From Inia geoffrensis (lineage: Eukaryota; Chordata; Mammalia; Artiodactyla; Iniidae), in assembly GCA_036417435.1 (NCBI GenBank), contig CM070904.1, positions 47,065,908 to 47,129,907 on the forward strand: 64,000 nt of DNA, read 5' to 3'. The position numbers and the translations under genes are program-made. The notes below the pieces were generated by a model. The model was given only the letters and a program-made list of their open reading frames with translations. It had not been told where the DNA came from and made no database searches. Position 1 is the stretch's first letter. Every line of letters begins with the position of its first letter. This document shows, in pieces, positions 58,845 through 64,000 of the stretch.

Positions 58845-60075
58845 CGTGAAAAGCTACTGTTACACAGTTACAGCATCCAGAAATTATGCTGAAGGTAAAA
58901 TAAAACTATATCAGATAGAAGTGGCTTTTCATTACTTATCTCACCTAACCATCAATCAACTCACAGAACATTTAAGAAGTATAAAAGGTAAATCAGTTTG
59001 TGAACAAGATTGGGTGACGGATTACTGTGACTGACCATTGCTCTCAAATGGACTTGATACCTAGAGAAGCAAAAGAAACCACCAGAAATTATTCCAGTGG
59101 AGCAGAGTACACAGGCCCTAGTGCATTTTAATTTATTTGACAATAGAGAAGAGCTTTATCTACCTTTCTAAGTAAATCTGAGGCTTGATGATATCCTTGC
59201 TATTCCCACCATGAGGTGACCCTTAAGTATATCCATGAAGAAATAAAAAAAGAGAGGCCACAAAGGAGACATATGTAATCTCAGAAATTTTCCATCCTAT
59301 GATCTAATCTCTCCTTTCCATTTAGGTGATTTATTTAAAACTTCTACAAGTAAATCCACTCCCCCAGGTGAGCACAAAGTGACTTATAGAACTGCCCTCT
59401 ATATCCATGAAATTGATTTTTTTGTTAGCTTTTAAATTCTTCAAAATCCTGAGGAAGGCTTTGAAAAAGCCTGTGGTGTTACAGTTCCTGTTGGTATCAT
59501 TATTCTGGCCGATATACATCTGTTTTAAAGCCCACAAGCTGATATTCCGATGAATCAAACAAAATGACATCTCAGCAGTAAATGAGAGAAAACATACACC
59601 TATATATGTTCATGTAAAGTGTTATTTTCCATTGATTTGAGTTGATAGTTTCCATGTCTCAATTTTTTAAAATTTTCTCTTTCCTATATTTTCAGTATCA
59701 TGGCTACAACTTAAAAAAGAAATCAAACCTTTCTTGCCCACTCTTATTTACATCTAAACTATGTTCTTTATCTGCCTTCATTACAAAAGCCTCTATTCCC
59801 AGTCAGCAGTGAAAAACAAAATACTATCTACATACTTCCATTAAAAAAAAGCATGGTCACACATTTCTCAGCGTCCTGATGGGATCCAGCATGATGGTCT
59901 GAATACCAGAATTATAACGCACAAAGAGAGAGAAAAAGCAGCAACATACTTGCTTTGAGACACGTATAAAGATCATTTCCCTAAAATATTTTCCCTATTT
60001 TTTTTTAATGGCATGGTGCCTGAAATTCACACAGAGTCATCGTTGGGGCGGGAGGCAAATGAGACAGACCTTGTA
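58845..60075. other. Intergenic sequence, no gene
   Basis: AT-rich with nothing recognised. Confidence 0.4.
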
Positions 60076-60079
60076 AGTC

Positions 60080-60330
60080 AGGGAGGGTGGGATCGACATG
60101 TACATACTGCTATATTTAAAATGGATAACCAGCAAGGACCTACTGTACCACACAGGGAACTCTGCTCAATATCATGTAACAATCTAACTGGGAAAAGAAT
60201 TTGAAAAAGAATAGATACATGTATATGTATAACTGAATCACTTTGCTGTACACCTGAAACTAACACAACAGTGTTGATCAACTATGCTCCAATATAAAAT
60301 AAAAAGTTTAAAAAATAAAATAAAGGAAAT
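60080..60330 (+). mobile_element. Truncated L1 3' UTR, second subfamily
   Basis: GGGATCGACATGTACATACT, GCTATATTTAAAATGGATAA, GGGAACTCTGCTCAATATCA, AGATACATGTATATGTATAA and ATGCTCCAATATAAAATAAA form a well-known cetartiodactyl L1 3' end that differs from the one at 843-2355. No target-site duplication was located with confidence. Confidence 0.88.
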
Positions 60331-60334
60331 ATGA

Positions 60335-61245
60335 GAATAGAAGAAAAAAATGAAAATGTACCACTTGTTACAGCTAAGGTATCGGCCCTTGTACATTAAT
60401 GAATACAGTCACCCCGATTTGTCTTTCTCACCAGGAAGCAATAAGGCTGATTCATCTTTAAGGGAATGTTGGTAAGTGGGAGCTACTGGGAATAGTACCT
60501 AGGATGGGTACTGGAGGGTGGGCTCCAGCACCTCAGACCAGCACAGAAAACTCAGTGGTGGGGTACGTGAGTGAGGTGAGGGACAGGGTCCCACATGGGG
60601 GATGGATGTCAAAATATGTCACTCACTCAAGAAATTTACAGGTAGAAACACTGCGCTAGCTACATAGAGTGACAAAAAAATAATAATATAATAGCTCCTA
60701 AGAAAATAAATCTTGTCTATTTCACAAAGCTCAGCCGTGGTTAGTGCAAATCCAAAATTTTATGAGTACAGTTCTTAACAGTACTTATCTGTTGCTTCAA
60801 ATTTCCCCCACTTTCGTTTGATATCTTTTACCAAACTCTCTTAAGACATACACATGCAGTCCCCCCATGTACATATATACATACATATCTGTATACTTAT
60901 ACATAGATATACACATACACACATATGTGTGTGTGTATGTGTGTGTGTAACTAAAATAAAATTTCAACTCTGTTTTTACTGTTTTTCACCCATGAAATTC
61001 CAGTTTGTAACAGGGGTACTGGGTGCTCAATAATATGACTCCCCATCTCATCTCTTAGAGTTGAAACTCAGCTCTGTTTAAATATGTCTTTCATGAAAAG
61101 GATAGATCATTGACCAAGTACATGAGTGAAAGGAAGGCAGCGTTTAAATCTGAAGCAAAACCTGAAATGAAAAATCTAGAAGTTAAAGAGGCACTTTGTG
61201 GTCAAACAGCAATAGGCAAAATGGTAGAATAGAAAACCCCCAGCT
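60335..61245. other. Intergenic sequence with TA/CA-rich tract
   Basis: No gene. At 60868-60948 an ACATATATAC / ACACATACACACATATGTGT / GTGTGTATGTGTGTGTG tract forms an imperfect inverted repeat centred near 60926. Confidence 0.5.
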
Positions 61246-61249
61246 TTGG

Positions 61250-61445
61250 GTCAAATAAACTTAGCTCTGACCTCTACCTCCATCGTCTGCTGGCTGCATG
61301 GCCTGGCACAAGTTTTAGTCTTCTCACCTGTAAAAAAGGGGTGGTAATATCCGCCTCAATGAGTTGCATGAACGAGCACTGATGAGACAGTGTACAAAGA
61401 GTCCAAGATGTAGTGTGTCCTCAATAAGTGACATTTGTTATTTTT
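61250..61445 (+). repeat. MIR SINE relic
   Basis: ACTTAGCTCTGACCTCTACC, TGCATGGCCTGGCACAAGTT, CTCACCTGTAAAAAAGGGGT and GTGTGTCCTCAATAAGTGAC give MIR order from core to tail. Confidence 0.8.
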
Positions 61446-61729
61446 GCCACTCTTATGTCAGGAGAAAAAAAAAGAAACCAACCCTGGAGGAACAGAGGAG
61501 AGATATTTGAGTTAGTGCACAGATGTTTTCCGTCCTATTTCCACATTCCACACCCCTTCAGTCTGACCCAAAAACACAGACGCCAGCCAGAAGGAAGCCC
61601 ACCCAAGAATCATAAAGATAGATGCCAAATTGAATTAGTTAACCCCTGATTTAAATACAAGGACATTATATTTTACGAATCAATTCCTTAAGTTCCCCTC
61701 AGACCACAGGTATATAAAGCCCTTAACTA

Positions 61730-62170
61730 AGTTTATTTTTAATGTTGAAAGTACAGTAATTATAAAGAAAAAGATAATAAACATGCATCAACCCACCCAA
61801 CTGCAGAATGTTAGCACTTTGTCAAATTTGCTTCAGACTTTTTAAGTAAAAGAAATGAAACTTTGTGGATAAAATTGAAGTCTCCTTTGTTCGCTGCCTG
61901 AGTCCCATTCCCTTCCCATCTCAGAAGTAACCATGATAATGAATACGGAATGGCTCCGTCCAGAAAGTCAGTGTTTTCTACTTTTACCACGTAAGCTGCA
62001 TATGTAAACAAGACATGCATATGGAGTTTTACATTTTTATACATGGATACAGTATGCATTATTCTGAAACTTACTTTTTTGCTTTCATTTTGTTCTTAAG
62101 ATCTAGCCATGATGATACATACAGATGTAGTTCACTCATATTAAATGCTATATAGTCATCATTTTTTTAA
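61730..62170 (-). mobile_element. Old L1M-type LINE fragment, antisense
   Basis: AACATGCATCAACCCACCCA, CTCAGAAGTAACCATGATAA, ACATGGATACAGTATGCATT, ATTCTGAAACTTACTTTTTT and AATGCTATATAGTCATC follow the antisense 3' region of an old L1 subfamily. It is heavily diverged, and the 82-aa frame over it is not a gene. Confidence 0.65.
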
Positions 62171-62324
62171 CCAAGGGAATTCTGCTTGAAGAAGAAAAAA
62201 CTAAACTCAGTACTTTTTATGAGACTCGTCAGGATATACATTTACCATTCCAGAGTTATTTCTGCTCTCCACTCTCTTGCAGGCATGTCTCCTTCTACCT
62301 GTGAATTGCTGATGGGCAATACTA

Positions 62325-63870
62325 ATTATCATTCATTCATTCATTCAACCTATATTTATTGCAAGCCTTGCGTGGGAAAGGCACTGTTTTAGGTGGTGGG
62401 AATAGAAGAGATGAAATCAGACAAGATTCCCACCCTTGAGTAGTTTATGGTCTACTGGAAGAGATAGACAACACACGGTTATTCAAATAATAAGCAAGAT
62501 AATCTCAGCTTGTAATAACTTCTCCCAAAAAATGAAAACAATCATGTTATGAAGGTGAGAGGAGTGGTGGGAAGAGATTTACTTTAGTTAGGGTGGTCCA
62601 AGAAAGCTTTCTGAGGAATGGTCACAGTTGAATGGAAATTTTAGGAACAAACAAGAAGAAGGCAATGTGTGATGAAACCAGGGATGAGCATTCCAGGCAA
62701 AGGCAACAAAAAGTACATCGATGAGCTCTCTCGCCCGGTTTATGACACAGAAAGGAGAGCAATACGGTGGGAATATATTGAAACAGGGAGCGAGTGTTAT
62801 GTGATGATACAAAAAGGAGGGATGGAGTCCCATGAGGAATTATAAGGAGTTCAGGTTTTCATCTAAGTGATACTGGCAGCCTGAAAACACTGTAATCAAG
62901 GGAGCTACACGATCTGACTTAGAGGCTTAACTGGTCGTTTTAGCTTCTGGGTAGAGAGTGGATTATAAGAGTATAAAAATGGGAGCAGGGAGACCAATCA
63001 GGACACAATCTCAGCAGACCAAGCAAGAGATAATGACAGTGCGGACAAAGAATGTGGCAGTGGAGATAGGGGGAAAAATAAAGAGATTTGAAATATCTTT
63101 GGGGGTTAAAATCAAAATGAGACACTGATAGGTTGACTCTAGAAGATGAAGGAGAAGAAGGAATCAAGGAGGACTCCCAGGTCTAAGGTGCTGGGTGCGG
63201 GTGCCCTTTGTTGAAATGAGGAAGGTTGGGAAAGAAAATGGTTTAGTCCAGGAAAAATCAAGACTTCTCTCTTAAACACATTTAGTTTGAGATGACTTGA
63301 TGCCAATATATATCCAAGGGGACATCTTGAGTAGTCAGTAAGCATTTGGGCCTCATGGAAGAAGTTAACACCAGAGATATAAATATAAGCATGTAGGCAT
63401 CATATAAAACTGTGGGACTAGATGAAATCACTTAGGGAGAGAAGGTAAATGAAGATGAAACAGTACAGGATGGATCCTGGGAGGACTCCAATATTCAGAG
63501 AGGGAATAAGAAAGAAGGAGTCATTGAGAAAAGACTGAGAATGAGTAACCGAAAAGGTAAGAAAAACCCCAGGGGAATCTGGTATCAAGGAAACTAAAGA
63601 AGGATGTGTTTCATGACAAGGGTATTTTTAATGGCGTGGAGAGGATGAGACCCAGACTGAAGAGCGTGAAGAGTGAATAGGAGGTGAAGACGTGGATAGA
63701 TAGAGAGCAGATAATTTTTAGAGAAATGCTGCTTTGAAGGGTGGCAGAGACATGAAGCACTAGAAGGGCTGTGTGGTCATTAGAGATTTTTTATAACGTG
63801 AGAAAAGAAATTGGTGGTGCAGAGAGAGAACAGCAGAAATTAGGTCTCCAAGAAGGTAGCAGAAGAGTAT
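62325..63870 (+). repeat. Ancient interspersed repeat, long copy (about 1.5 kb, family not named)
   Basis: This is the longest copy of the family also seen at 320-842. Landmarks in order: ATTCATTCATTCATTCAACC, GGAAAGGCACTGTTTTAGGT, GGGTGGTCCAAGAAAGCTTT, GAGCATTCCAGGCAAAGGCA, GGGAGCTACACGATCTGACT, AATGGGAGCAGGGAGACCAA, AATCAAGGAGGACTCCCAGG, CACATTTAGTTTGAGATGAC, AGATATAAATATAAGCATGT, GATGAAATCACTTAGGGAGA and AAATGCTGCTTTGAAGGGTG. The purine-rich text and this order are what I remember from a very abundant mammalian repeat. All copies here are on the + strand. Confidence 0.6.
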
Positions 63871-63930
63871 GTATATACATGTACATAAACATACATATAT
63901 GTGTGTATATGCACCTATGTGTGTATAGCA
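63868..63930 (+). repeat. TA/CA/TG-rich low-complexity tract
   Basis: GTATGTATATACATGTACAT and following alternating text, with no coding value. Confidence 0.8.
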
Positions 63931-64000
63931 TTACGTATTTTTTTCTTCCATGTTAAAAAGAAGAAAGACAGATGGATATATGTAGAGTTGGGTTTCTATG

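Noticed and set aside
1..64000. CRISPR arrays, operons, phage or plasmid genes, toxin or antibiotic-synthesis clusters
   Set aside because: The repeats are dispersed retroelements and microsatellites with no regular spacers, and gene structure is spliced and mammalian.
1..64000. Functional tRNA genes
   Set aside because: The A- and B-box matches found are all inside CHR or MIR SINEs. None has a complete cloverleaf with an anticodon stem.

Overview
The window is mammalian nuclear DNA, almost certainly from a whale or dolphin. The diagnostic signal is a set of eleven full-length, little-diverged CHR-2-type SINEs (tRNA-derived, starting GGGCTTCCCTGGTGG and ending in an A tail, most with intact target-site duplications), plus longer and shorter CHR-type SINEs. 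These families belong to Cetartiodactyla and have this abundance and youth in cetaceans. Two cetartiodactyl-type L1 3' ends and the usual old mammalian repeats (MIR, L2, MER5A, MER20, MLT1, L1M) support this. Nothing bacterial, plasmid-like or phage-like is present.

Only one coding segment can be defended: the terminal exon of a RhoGAP gene on the + strand at 43237-43420. It has a good 3' splice site, a 60-codon reading frame ending in TGA, and an AATAAA signal 162 bases past the stop. From memory the C-terminal peptide fits ARHGAP15, a Rac GTPase-activating protein. If so, bases 1-43236 are the 3' part of its last intron and 43620-64000 are downstream intergenic DNA.

Layout. 1-2510: an old repeat split by a 5'-truncated L1, itself split by a CHR-2 SINE. 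2.7-19 kb: intron with MIR, L2, an MLT1 LTR and CHR SINEs. 19-33 kb: mostly unique AT-rich intron with an old L1M copy interrupted by a SINE. 33-35.4 kb: dense old repeats (L1M, GATA microsatellite, MER5A, MER20, L2). 39-42 kb: L1 tail, an inverted CHR-2 pair, and a compound L1-tail/SINE insertion. 43.2-43.6 kb: the exon and short 3' UTR. 44-64 kb: intergenic DNA with SINEs, a second inverted CHR-2 pair, a CpG-richer single-copy stretch at 51.3-52.4 kb, L1 and MIR relics, and a long degraded copy of the same old repeat seen at the left end.

I found no new multi-gene system. The points most worth checking are the compound retroinsertion at 41.6-41.8 kb, the two head-to-head SINE pairs, the nested insertion at the left end, and the CpG-richer stretch. 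Boundaries of old repeats are approximate, because they come from remembered consensus sequences and no alignment was run.
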